DNA of 64,000 nucleotides from Rheinheimera sp. D18. GTDB lineage: Bacteria; Pseudomonadota; Gammaproteobacteria; Enterobacterales; Alteromonadaceae. Made by a program: the position numbers and the translations under genes. The DNA is taken from contig NZ_CP037745.1 in the NCBI RefSeq assembly GCF_004345025.1, positions 62,001 through 126,000 on the forward strand, written 5' to 3'. The notes under the pieces are model-generated. The model saw only the letters and a list, made by a program, of their open reading frames with translations, was not told the DNA's origin and ran no database searches. Below are positions 7,869 to 15,819 of this stretch, one piece after another; positions within the stretch are counted from its first letter, which is position 1; each line of letters opens with the position of its first letter.

Positions 7869-8765
7869 TTAGATTTGAACCTGAATCTGAACAGCTCCTA
7901 AGCTAAAGTCGGTAGAAAGTTGCTGAGCTGATTGCTTAGTATCCTCAATCAGCGAGCTGATCTCGGCCAGTTGTTTTTCGGTATCTTTATCGCCTTTAGG
8001 CAGCATGGCTTTTAGCATATTAAACAGTGACTGTAATTCTCTGACGGCATCTTGCAGCAGCCGTTGATCAGCTTGGCGTTGCTGTTGTTCTATTTTACTA
8101 TCTGCCTCCGGTGTTGGTTGCTGTAAATTTGCGGCTTTGTCTGCGGTTTCTGTTTCTGCGTTGCTATCTTCAACGGCTTCAGCTTCATCAGATAAAGCTG
8201 ACTCTACTTTGGGTTCGGTTGGTACATCAACTACGGGAACGCTTGCATCTGCTGTTGCTGTATTTTCCATATTATCAGGGTGCGCTGTAAATGACATATC
8301 GGATGCTGAGCTACTGGCTGTCCCTCCTTCTTGCAAATCTTTAGCTGCCCCTTTTAATTCACCAGCCAGCTGTTTTAACTCTCGTATAAGGGCTTTAGAT
8401 GCCATACTACCAAACATCATCAGCATTTTTTTTAGCTGATCAATGCGCATTTTAACCTCAGCAACGCGTTCGCGAGCTCTAGCTTTTTTAGCTTGCTGTT
8501 GCTGATCCATACTGGATCTTACCGCCTTAGATAAAGCCAACTTTGAACGAGCAACTTCGCTCAGACTTACCTGGACAGATTCATTGTTTTTTGGCATGGC
8601 TTCCGCATGGCCGCGCTGCTCAGGCTGTTGCGAAGTGCTATTAGCAGCTTTATTGCCTGCCTTATAAGCCTGCAATATGCGATTAGTTGGAATAGATGAA
8701 ACCATAACTGATAGCCAGATAAATGTTTTCACTGTTATCGGCAAGAATGGATAAAACTTAAGCAT
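7869..8765 (-). CDS. Coiled-coil, Gln/Ala/Glu-rich protein of unknown function
   Basis: A 298-residue protein. The first 20 residues are hydrophobic. An internal ATG at 8705 would give a 278-residue version beginning MVSSIPTNR; neither start has a clear ribosome site. The middle part has two charged helical stretches (RARERVAEVKMRIDQLKKML and ALIRELKQLAGELK) typical of coiled coil. An acidic, Thr/Ser-rich linker and a second helical segment near residues 225-285 follow. The C-terminus alternates QVQI. No family was recognised. It lies downstream of the sigma/anti-sigma/DUF4097 group on the same strand but is separated by 118 nt and a hairpin, so membership of that operon is doubtful. Confidence 0.6.
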   Translation of the reverse strand: MLKFYPFLPITVKTFIWLSVMVSSIPTNRILQAYKAGNKAANSTSQQPEQRGHAEAMPKNNESVQVSLSEVARSKLALSKAVRSSMDQQQQAKKARARERVAEVKMRIDQLKKMLMMFGSMASKALIRELKQLAGELKGAAKDLQEGGTASSSASDMSFTAHPDNMENTATADASVPVVDVPTEPKVESALSDEAEAVEDSNAETETADKAANLQQPTPEADSKIEQQQRQADQRLLQDAVRELQSLFNMLKAMLPKGDKDTEKQLAEISSLIEDTKQSAQQLSTDFSLGAVQIQVQI

Positions 8766-8829
8766 TGGTAGGAAAACACTGAATAAGCGTTAAATGTTCA
8801 GAGCCAGTGTTAAAAAATGCTGCAAATAA

Positions 8830-8853
8830 CAAAGGCCACTTTCGCAGCCTTTG
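8830..8853 (-). terminator. Hairpin after the DUF4097 gene
   Basis: A 7-bp stem (CAAAGGC/GCCTTTG) with a 10-nt loop lies 30 nt past the DUF4097 stop. It is followed on the minus strand by TTATTT. It would end the sigma/anti-sigma/DUF4097 transcript. Confidence 0.5.
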
Positions 8854-8883
8854 GATAATAAAAATGTTATTAATTAGCGCGGC

Positions 8884-9858
8884 TTATAACTTCTTCAGCT
8901 CTATATCACCGCTTACTGTGCTTAGTTCCACGCTGCCATCACCATTGCCTAATGTGAATTGCAGGCTACGCGCTGGGCCGTATTTTGCTTTACTGGCTTT
9001 GTCGCTGCTTAGTTTGTTGTCTATACTGCCACCAGCAGAGGCTTTAATATTGATGCGGGCGCTGGCATTGTTATCCAGTTCTAATTTAATATCACCACTT
9101 ACGCTGCTGCCACTGACATGTGGATTGGCTGAGCCTGTTAATTTGGCGCCAACTTCACCGTTTACGGTGTTTAACTTTAGGTGTTTAGTGCCATTTAACT
9201 CTAATTCGGCATCGCCGTTTACGGTGCTGACACTTACTTCTTCAGCGCGGCTTTTAACCTTAATTTTGCCGTTAACTACGTCATAGCTCAGACGCCCGCT
9301 GGAGCCTTCGTCGTTAATTGTGCCGTTAATTGAGCTTAGCTCTACCGTGCCGCTGGCATTTTTGATTTTAATTTCGCCATTTACTGTGCTTAGTTTTACA
9401 CTATTGCGTAAGTCAAAAGCTGTAATATCACCGTTTACCATACTAATTTGGCTGCTGCCGTGAATATTATTTACGGTAACATCGCCGTTTACGCTTTTAA
9501 ATTCAATGCTGCTGCCTGTTGGCACAGCAAAGTCTAGTTTTGCGCTGTTGGCGTGGTCTTGCCCGTTGTAATTAACCTGGCGTGGTATAGTCATTTCAAA
9601 GCGGGTAAAGCCTCCTTTGCTATCCAGAGTGTAGCCAGTGGCATTTTCATCTAGTTTACCGCTGGCTTTAAACTGGCTATTACTTACGGCATTAATCGTT
9701 ATTTCACCGCTCATCACTTCTATATAAATTTTTTCGTTAGCACTTACCGCTCGGCTTTCATTTACAGCTATACGGGTATCAGCTAAGGCCAGTTGACTAA
9801 ACCCTAACAACATTAAACTGACAAGGTTAAAGGCCCAAATTTTTTTAATTGTATTCAT
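8884..9858 (-). CDS. Exported DUF4097 beta-helix protein
   Basis: A 324-residue protein with a signal peptide (cleavage likely after LALA, residue 26). A repetitive beta domain follows. About nine turns carry a V-N/S-G-D/E/K motif every 19-20 residues (for example SVNGDVTV, TVNGEIKI, TVSGDIEL), the hallmark of DUF4097 adhesin-like beta-helices. A TTAGGAG ribosome site sits 8 nt before the ATG. It follows the anti-sigma gene by 10 nt, so it is probably co-transcribed with the ECF sigma factor. DUF4097 genes often sit with sigma/anti-sigma or PspC systems and may act in envelope sensing; the exact role is not known. Confidence 0.82.
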   Translation of the reverse strand: MNTIKKIWAFNLVSLMLLGFSQLALADTRIAVNESRAVSANEKIYIEVMSGEITINAVSNSQFKASGKLDENATGYTLDSKGGFTRFEMTIPRQVNYNGQDHANSAKLDFAVPTGSSIEFKSVNGDVTVNNIHGSSQISMVNGDITAFDLRNSVKLSTVNGEIKIKNASGTVELSSINGTINDEGSSGRLSYDVVNGKIKVKSRAEEVSVSTVNGDAELELNGTKHLKLNTVNGEVGAKLTGSANPHVSGSSVSGDIKLELDNNASARINIKASAGGSIDNKLSSDKASKAKYGPARSLQFTLGNGDGSVELSTVSGDIELKKL

Positions 9859-9868
9859 GTATTATCTC

Positions 9869-10372
9869 CTAACTTATTATTAAAGGCTGTTGTACTGTCG
9901 CCTGTTGCAGGTAAGACAGCTGTTGTTGATATAAACGTTGTAACTGTGCTAACAGCAGCGGTTCATCTGGATAAAATGTTAACGCTTGGCGTACTTGGGT
10001 TATTGCTTGATCCCATACCCGTATTTGTTGTTGCCAGTTATCAAAGCCTTCAGCTACGGCCACTATCTGACTTAGCTGGGTAGCTTTTTGTTGTTCATAT
10101 TGCTGCAGTAAAATTAGTTCTGCAGTAGGCATAGCCGCTGTAATGGTTGTATTGGGTGATAGGGCTTGCCAACCAAATACACTCAGTAGCCCCAGCATGG
10201 CGGCAATCCCCCAATATCCGCGTGTGGATTTAATGGTATTTGGCGGTTGCGCTATGGTTTGTGGGGGTTGTGCTATTTCAAGCTGAGCGGCGATATCTGG
10301 CCATAAATCACGTTGTACGGCTATGTGCGCTGCTAGCTTGCTAATGGCGTTATCAAGTTGTTGATCATTCAT
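9869..10372 (-). CDS. Putative membrane anti-sigma factor
   Basis: A 167-residue protein with an N-terminal cytosolic segment of about 50 residues, one transmembrane helix at about 53-71 and a Gln-rich helical periplasmic part. Its start overlaps the sigma-factor stop by 8 nt. That tight coupling and the topology are the basis for calling it an anti-sigma factor. No zinc-binding HxxxCxxC motif is present, so it is not a ZAS-type anti-sigma. The call is inference from context; the sequence itself is not clearly assignable. Confidence 0.6.
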   Translation of the reverse strand: MNDQQLDNAISKLAAHIAVQRDLWPDIAAQLEIAQPPQTIAQPPNTIKSTRGYWGIAAMLGLLSVFGWQALSPNTTITAAMPTAELILLQQYEQQKATQLSQIVAVAEGFDNWQQQIRVWDQAITQVRQALTFYPDEPLLLAQLQRLYQQQLSYLQQATVQQPLIIS

Positions 10373-10889
10373 CTGCTAACCACTCCTGTAACAACTGTCT
10401 GGCTCTGAAATATTGTGCTTTAGACGTACCTTCGGCTATACCCAGCAAGGTGGCTATTTCTTGGTGCCGATAACCTTCCAAAGCAAACAAGACAAATACG
10501 GCTCGGGCCTGTGTGGGCAAGCGTTGTATGGCTTGTTCTAGCGGAGCCATTTCACTGCTGCACATTGTTGCTTGCTCAGCCAGCTCCGGTTGCTCGTCAT
10601 TGCTGTCCGTTAAGCGCAGGTATTTTTCTTGGCGCCAGATATTAATAGCGGTGCGGGTGGCAATACTGTGTAGCCAAGTAGCGAAACTGCTATCACCACG
10701 GAATTCTGCTAGTTGCTGCCATGCCTTAATAAAAATATCCTGACAGGCATCTTCAGCTTTTTGCTTGTTGGCTAGTAAGCGCCAGCAAATAGCGTAAACC
10801 CGGCCGATATACTGCTGGTACAGGTAGTAAAAGGCTTGTTTGTCACCTTTTTGCGCAGCTGTAACTGCCTGCGCAATATCCATTGCCAT
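10365..10889 (-). CDS. ECF (group 4) RNA polymerase sigma factor
   Basis: A 174-residue protein with sigma-70 region 2 at about 24-90 (FYYLYQQYIGRVYAICWRLL, EDACQDIFIKAW, FATWLHSIATRTAINIWR) and region 4 at about 115-168 (RAVFVLFALEGYRHQEIATL, then a helix-turn-helix ending EGTSKAQYFRARQLL). There is no region 1 or 3, as in ECF factors. The ATG at 10889 has AAGGG 5 nt upstream. It is transcribed with a single-span protein and a DUF4097 protein, suggesting an envelope-responsive regulon. It lies inside copy B of the duplicated locus and has no counterpart in copy A. Confidence 0.88.
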   Translation of the reverse strand: MAMDIAQAVTAAQKGDKQAFYYLYQQYIGRVYAICWRLLANKQKAEDACQDIFIKAWQQLAEFRGDSSFATWLHSIATRTAINIWRQEKYLRLTDSNDEQPELAEQATMCSSEMAPLEQAIQRLPTQARAVFVLFALEGYRHQEIATLLGIAEGTSKAQYFRARQLLQEWLADE

Positions 10890-11023
10890 AAACGCCCTTA
10901 ATTACCCAAGTTATTGTATGAACTGTCAGGTTAGTCGGCAGGATAAAGCGAAAGGTTTAAACGTAGTTAAGTTTTTTTATTATCGGATAATCTGGCTGCG
11001 TCATGGCAACCAGTTAAATGAGG

Positions 11024-11731
11024 CTAAATATACGCAAAAGCATCACAAAACATATTCTCTCGTTTTGCGCCTTGTTGTAAAAAAGCGTCTCGCACTACGC
11101 CCGCCATGGCAAAGGGGCCGGCAATATAAATGTCATACTCAGCTAAGGAGGCAAAATCGTCTAACACCGCTTGGTGCACTAAGCCGGTTCTGCCTTGCCA
11201 TTCTGGGGTTGAATGCTGTATGACGGGAATAAACTGATAGAGTTGATTGGTGCTGGCCCATTGCTGCATTTCTGGATGATGATACAGCGCTTCAACATCA
11301 CGTACGCCCCAATAAGCAAAAACCGGGCGCTGAATATTCTGTTTAGCGAGCGTTTGGGCAATGCTATAAATATACGAAAACCCCGTGCCACCGGCTAATA
11401 AAATGAGTGGCCGTTTACTATCGGTACGTAGTTGAGCATCGCCTAAACCAATTTCTGCTAATACCGGCTGCTTAGCGGCAAATAATTGTTGTAAGTGGGC
11501 AAGGGCTTGGCTAGAAAAGTTATCGACCACTGCTGCACCAATATGTAGCTCAATTTGCTGGCTACCGGCGTGGCTGGCAATAGAAAAGGGGCGTTTATCG
11601 TCGGCGGTTAAGCATAGCTGTAAGTACTGACCACTTTGATAGCTTATTGGTGTTGTTGGCGTTAATAGCACGCGGTTAACCGTGGGCGTTAAAGGTTCAA
11701 TGGCATCAATAGTACAGGCAATAATGGTCAT
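11024..11731 (-). CDS. fre: NAD(P)H-flavin reductase, copy B
   Basis: 235 residues, the same family as copy A, with RPFSIAS and LAGGTGFSY conserved. About 91% of residues match copy A. Most changes are conservative and cluster around residues 130-180. It lies 121 nt downstream of the intact ubiD in the same orientation, the usual arrangement, and probably supplies reduced flavin for UbiX/UbiD or other uses. The spacer to ubiD does not align with the copy A spacer. This is the copy more likely to keep the ancestral role because its ubiD partner is complete. Confidence 0.92.
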   Translation of the reverse strand: MTIIACTIDAIEPLTPTVNRVLLTPTTPISYQSGQYLQLCLTADDKRPFSIASHAGSQQIELHIGAAVVDNFSSQALAHLQQLFAAKQPVLAEIGLGDAQLRTDSKRPLILLAGGTGFSYIYSIAQTLAKQNIQRPVFAYWGVRDVEALYHHPEMQQWASTNQLYQFIPVIQHSTPEWQGRTGLVHQAVLDDFASLAEYDIYIAGPFAMAGVVRDAFLQQGAKRENMFCDAFAYI

Positions 11732-11852
11732 AGTGCTCTCAGAAAAATTAAACGTTGTTTCAGGTTATTAAATATAGTTAACCGCAATTAGATGTTATAG
11801 CGCTTAAATTTAAGGCCAGCAACAGTAGGTAAAATGCCGCTACTGGCCTAGT

Positions 11853-13343
11853 TTAAGGTTGTTCAGGTAGTGTAATACCCAAAGTATGCCAAATATCATC
11901 GACGCGCTGTTTAACTGCTGGGTCCATAACAATGGGCTCGCCCCATTCGCGGTTGGTTTCGCCTGGCCATTTATTAGTGGCATCCATACCCATTTTAGAG
12001 CCTAAGCCCGAAACGGGTGAGGCAAAGTCTAGATAGTCTATGGGAGTATTTTCTACCAAGGTGGTATCGCGTGCTGGGTCCATACGGGTGGTAATGGCCC
12101 AGATCACATCTTGCCAATCACGGGCATTAATATCGTCATCGCAAACAATCACAAATTTGGTATACATAAACTGGCGCAAATACGACCATACGCCCATCAT
12201 TACGCGCTTAGCATGGCCTGGGTATTGCTTTTTCATGGTTACGATTGCTAACCGATACGAGCAGCCTTCGGGCGGTAGGTAAAAGTCGGTAATTTCTGGA
12301 AACTGCTTTTGCAGTATGGGTACAAATACTTCGTTTAATGCCACGCCTAAAATAGCGGGTTCATCTGGTGGTCGACCGGTATAGGTGCTGTGGTAAATAG
12401 GGTTTTTACGTTGGGTGAGGTGCGTAACAGTAAATACCGGGAAGCTATCTACTTCATTGTAATAGCCGGTGTGGTCGCCATAAGGGCCTTCTGGCGCCAT
12501 TTCGCCGGGTTCAATGTAGCCTTCTAGCACAAACTCTGCACTGGCTGGCACTTGCAAGTCGTTGCTAATGCATTTTACCACTTCGGTATTATCACCACGC
12601 AATAAACCAGCAAAGCCATATTCGGATAGTGTATCCGGCACAGGTGTTACAGCGCCTAAAATGGTTGCCGGGTCAGCACCTAACGCCACAGACACCGGGT
12701 AGTTTTGCCCTGGGTTGGCTTTTTGAAACTCATAAAAATCCAGTGCGCCGCCACGGTGCGATAACCAGCGCATAATTAGTTTGTTTTTACCTAATAATTG
12801 TTGGCGATAGATGCCCAAATTTTGTCGTTCTTTGTGTGGGCCGCGAGTAACCGTTAGGCCCCAGGTAATCAGTGGTGCTGCGTCGCCGGGCCAGCACGTC
12901 ATAATAGGTAATTGGGTTAAGTCAACCTGCTCACCGCTTAGCACTATCTCTTGGCATGGCGCTTTTTTAACTTGTTTAGGCGACATATTCAGCACTTGCT
13001 TAAAAATAGGCAATTTACTAAAGGCGTCTTTTAAACCTTTAGGAGGCTCAGGTTCTTTTAAAAAGGCCAATAATTTACCGACTTCACGTAGGGCTGACAC
13101 GTCTTCTTGGCCCATGCCCAGAGCCACACGTTGTGTGGTACCAAACAAATTAGCTAATACTGGCGTTTTAAACCCTTTTGGGTTTTCAAACAAAATAGCC
13201 GGGCCGCCAGCGCGTAAGGTGCGGTCAGCAATTTCGGTCATTTCTAATACTGGGTCTACTTCAGCTTTAACACGGATTAGTTCACCGCGCTGTTCTAGCT
13301 GGTCGATAAAGTCACGTAAGTCTTTATATTTCATCTTTGCCAT
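11853..13343 (-). CDS. ubiD: 4-hydroxy-3-polyprenylbenzoate decarboxylase
   Basis: A 496-residue protein (E. coli UbiD is 497). It begins [22 protein letters not shown], typical of UbiD, and contains the conserved [21 protein letters not shown] and [13 protein letters not shown] segments of the prenylated-FMN and metal site. It decarboxylates the polyprenyl-hydroxybenzoate intermediate in ubiquinone synthesis using prenyl-FMN made by UbiX (not in this window). The gene is complete. Its 3' 568 bp are duplicated at 6018-6585. A weak stem-loop (AGGCCAG/CTGGCCT) lies just past the stop at about 11814-11849. Confidence 0.95.
   Translation of the reverse strand: MAKMKYKDLRDFIDQLEQRGELIRVKAEVDPVLEMTEIADRTLRAGGPAILFENPKGFKTPVLANLFGTTQRVALGMGQEDVSALREVGKLLAFLKEPEPPKGLKDAFSKLPIFKQVLNMSPKQVKKAPCQEIVLSGEQVDLTQLPIMTCWPGDAAPLITWGLTVTRGPHKERQNLGIYRQQLLGKNKLIMRWLSHRGGALDFYEFQKANPGQNYPVSVALGADPATILGAVTPVPDTLSEYGFAGLLRGDNTEVVKCISNDLQVPASAEFVLEGYIEPGEMAPEGPYGDHTGYYNEVDSFPVFTVTHLTQRKNPIYHSTYTGRPPDEPAILGVALNEVFVPILQKQFPEITDFYLPPEGCSYRLAIVTMKKQYPGHAKRVMMGVWSYLRQFMYTKFVIVCDDDINARDWQDVIWAITTRMDPARDTTLVENTPIDYLDFASPVSGLGSKMGMDATNKWPGETNREWGEPIVMDPAVKQRVDDIWHTLGITLPEQP
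12193..12420. repeat. 228-bp perfect direct repeat with 6358-6585 (within ubiD)
   Basis: The intact-gene partner of the identical block. After 12420 the sequence continues into the ubiD 5' part, whereas copy A jumps to transposase sequence. Confidence 0.92.
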
Positions 13344-13632
13344 CGAGCCATATCGTTATTGCCGGCTATTATACAGCTCTGTGCCACCCTTGCTAGTTTA
13401 GCCTGCCTGAGGCTAAGATTATCTGCTAGAGCGGTTGATAGTAGCGACATGTTGTCTAAACCTCGTTATACGCAAACACAAGCCAAAAAGCTCATAATGG
13501 ATTGCTTGGTGCTGACGCTAGCATATCAAAATTCGCTATAGCGCAGAATGGCAGGGCTTGGTCGAAAAAACTAGTAAGGCGTTATAAAGCGCGTTAAAGT
13601 CGGATAATAATTAGACAGAACTATTACTGCCT

Positions 13633-14406
13633 ATGGATTTTCCAGACAGCGTAAAGCAACAAACCTGCAGCGATTGTTTAAGTGGTCAATCACTTGGCTT
13701 TCAAATTCGTATGGCGTTTCAGCCTATTATCGATTGGCAAACGAAAAGTATTTTTGGCTACGAAGCGCTAGTTCGAGGCCCTGAAGGTGAGGGCGCGGGT
13801 TGGGTGTTTCAGCGTATTAATGACAGCAATAAATATTATTTTGATCAAGCGTGTCGTGTAAAAGCAATAGAAACGGCAGCGAGGCTCAATTGCAGCACGT
13901 TTTTAAATATTAACTTTTTGCCTAATGCCGTGTACAACCCAGAAACTTGTATTAAGGCAACAATTGAAGCGGCTGATTTATATGGTTTTGACTTAACAAA
14001 ACTTATTTTTGAAGTGACCGAAGGCGAGCAAATTCCAGATAAGGCGCATTTAAATCGTATTTTTCGTAGTTATGCTAAACGTGGTTTTCAAACGGCGATA
14101 GATGACTACGGCTCAGGTTTTGCCACGCTAGATTGGCTAATTGAACTACGGCCGCACATTTTAAAATTAGATATGGAATTAATTCGTAATATTGAACAAC
14201 ATCCTGCTAAGCAATACATCGTGCAACAAACCCTGGCTCAGTGCGAATTACAGGGAACAACGGTATTAGCTGAGGGGATAGAAAGCCGTGCAGAGCTAGA
14301 TTACTTAGCGTCGGTTGGTATTGGATATTTTCAAGGTTACTATTTTGCCAAACCACAGCTTGAGCAGCTAGTAACAATAAATGACGTGTATGGTCTTGCC
14401 AGCTAA
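13633..14406 (+). CDS. EAL-domain cyclic-di-GMP phosphodiesterase, stand-alone
   Basis: A 257-residue protein made of a single EAL domain. FQPI is at 29-32 and EALVRG at 44-49. Asn92 lies in NINFLP, Glu127 in FEVTE, Asp157-Asp158 in DDYGSG, Lys178 in KLD and Glu214 in AEGIE, and QGYYFAKP is near the end. All metal and catalytic residues of active EAL enzymes appear present, so hydrolysis of c-di-GMP to pGpG is likely. A CxxC pair at residues 12 and 15 precedes the domain and may be structural or redox-related. No transmembrane or sensor domain is visible. The 289 nt upstream hold no gene. Confidence 0.88.
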   Translation: MDFPDSVKQQTCSDCLSGQSLGFQIRMAFQPIIDWQTKSIFGYEALVRGPEGEGAGWVFQRINDSNKYYFDQACRVKAIETAARLNCSTFLNINFLPNAVYNPETCIKATIEAADLYGFDLTKLIFEVTEGEQIPDKAHLNRIFRSYAKRGFQTAIDDYGSGFATLDWLIELRPHILKLDMELIRNIEQHPAKQYIVQQTLAQCELQGTTVLAEGIESRAELDYLASVGIGYFQGYYFAKPQLEQLVTINDVYGLAS

Positions 14407-14498
14407 GGTTACTTAGCAGCAGACAGCCCTAGTTGAATATGGCAGTATAGCGGCAAAGTTAAGACGTCTAGAAGCCTGTCGCTGGCCTGAGGATAACC

Positions 14499-15659
14499 AT
14501 GAAACGAGACACCCGCATAATACACGCCGGACGCAGTAAGCAATATACAGGAAACGTAGTTAATCCGCCGGTGGTGCGGGCTTCTACTATCGTATTTGAT
14601 ACTTTTGCCCAACTGAAACATGCTAGCCTTAATCGAGCAAATCGGGTTGCATTTTATGGGCGGCGTGGCACCAACACCCATTTTGCGCTGCAGCAGGCAA
14701 TATGCGAGCTAGAAGGTGGTGCTGGTTGTGCGCTTTATCCCTGCGGTGCAGCGGCGATTAGCGGTGCGTTATTGGCCTTTTTAAAAAGTGGCGATCATTT
14801 ACTGATGGTTGATAGTACTTATGAGCCCAGTCGCTCATTAGCCGATAAGGTATTAGCAGGCTTGGGCATAGAAACAACCTATTATGACCCGCATATAGGC
14901 GCTGGTATCGCCAGCCTAATTAAGCCCAATACTAAAGTTATTTTTCTGGAATCCCCAGGTTCATTAACTTTTGAAATGCAGGATATTCCGGCAATTTGTG
15001 CAGTAGCAAAGCGGCATAACGTCGTTACTATTTTAGATAACACCTGGGCTTCCCCGATTTTATGTCAGCCATTTACATTGGGTGTTGATGTGTCGGTGCA
15101 GTCGGCAACTAAATATATTGTTGGCCACTCAGATGTGATGTTAGGCACGGCTAGTGCCAACGAGCAACACTGGCCGCAGCTACGTGAACACAGCTATTTG
15201 CTCGGCTACTGTGCATCAGCCGATGATGCCTATACCGCATTACGAGGTTTACGCACACTGGCGGTGCGGTTGCGGCAACATGAACAAAGTTCGCTAACCG
15301 TGGCTGGCTGGTTAACGCAAAGGCCAGAAGTAGAAACCGTTTTACACCCGGCCTTAGCGTCGCATCCTGGGCATAGCTTATTTAAGCGTGATTTTACTGG
15401 TAGTAATGGCTTATTTGCCTTTGTATTAAAGCAGGCAAATCAGGCACAGATAGAGGCATTTATTGAAGGAATGAGCCATTTTAAAATGGGTTTTTCCTGG
15501 GGTGGTTATGAAAGCTTAATTACTGCAACCATGGATGTACAGCAATTACGTACAGCAACAGCTTGGCCATATAGTGGCCCGCTTATTCGTTTGCATATTG
15601 GTTTGGAAGATGTAGACGATTTAATTACTGATTTGGCAGCAGCCTTTAGCCGACTATAA
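14499..15659 (+). CDS. metC: Cystathionine beta-lyase
   Basis: A 386-residue Cys/Met-metabolism PLP enzyme (E. coli MetC is 395). The N-terminal TRIIHAGR and PPVVRASTIVF, the YGRRGTNTHFALQ segment and SATKYIVGHSD with the PLP-binding Lys205 identify the beta-lyase subgroup. A C-terminal FSWGGYESL is also typical. It cleaves cystathionine to homocysteine, pyruvate and ammonia in methionine synthesis. A GAGG ribosome site is correctly placed before the ATG. It follows the EAL gene by 92 nt; a link between them is not obvious. Confidence 0.92.
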   Translation: MKRDTRIIHAGRSKQYTGNVVNPPVVRASTIVFDTFAQLKHASLNRANRVAFYGRRGTNTHFALQQAICELEGGAGCALYPCGAAAISGALLAFLKSGDHLLMVDSTYEPSRSLADKVLAGLGIETTYYDPHIGAGIASLIKPNTKVIFLESPGSLTFEMQDIPAICAVAKRHNVVTILDNTWASPILCQPFTLGVDVSVQSATKYIVGHSDVMLGTASANEQHWPQLREHSYLLGYCASADDAYTALRGLRTLAVRLRQHEQSSLTVAGWLTQRPEVETVLHPALASHPGHSLFKRDFTGSNGLFAFVLKQANQAQIEAFIEGMSHFKMGFSWGGYESLITATMDVQQLRTATAWPYSGPLIRLHIGLEDVDDLITDLAAAFSRL

Positions 15660-15662
15660 TAA

Positions 15663-15725
15663 CCGCAGTGCTAAGCCGTAACATTAGAGCAAGTTTAGGC
15701 ATTGAGCTGCATTTGCGGCCTTTTT
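15663..15725 (+). terminator. Candidate terminator after metC
   Basis: A long-range stem (CCGCAxTGC pairing with GCATTTGCGG, one internal mismatch region) closes a 37-nt loop and is followed by CC and five T. The stem is imperfect and the loop long, so the call is moderate. Confidence 0.4.
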
Positions 15726-15819
15726 ATGCTAACTAGGTTTTATACCATGCTAGACTTAGTTCTGCCGTTAATTAAAATTTAAGGCATAGGTGATGAGGTA
15801 TATGCAAAAAGGGTTTGTG

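Noticed and set aside
8807-9286. Open frame of 159 codons antisense to the DUF4097 gene
   Set aside because: Its Ser/Leu/Pro-rich sequence is the mirror of the repetitive DUF4097 coding strand, and the sense gene has a signal peptide and a ribosome site.
8990-9500. Repeated short motifs resembling a repeat array
   Set aside because: They are the coding repeats (V-N-G-D turns) of the beta-helix protein. Spacing follows codons, and there are no unique spacers as in CRISPR.
12811-13401. Open frame of 196 codons antisense to ubiD
   Set aside because: It lies fully opposite a clearly conserved UbiD and shows no domain.
13359-13541. 60-codon open frame between ubiD and the EAL gene
   Set aside because: It begins inside the ubiD upstream region, has no ribosome site and no recognisable protein features.
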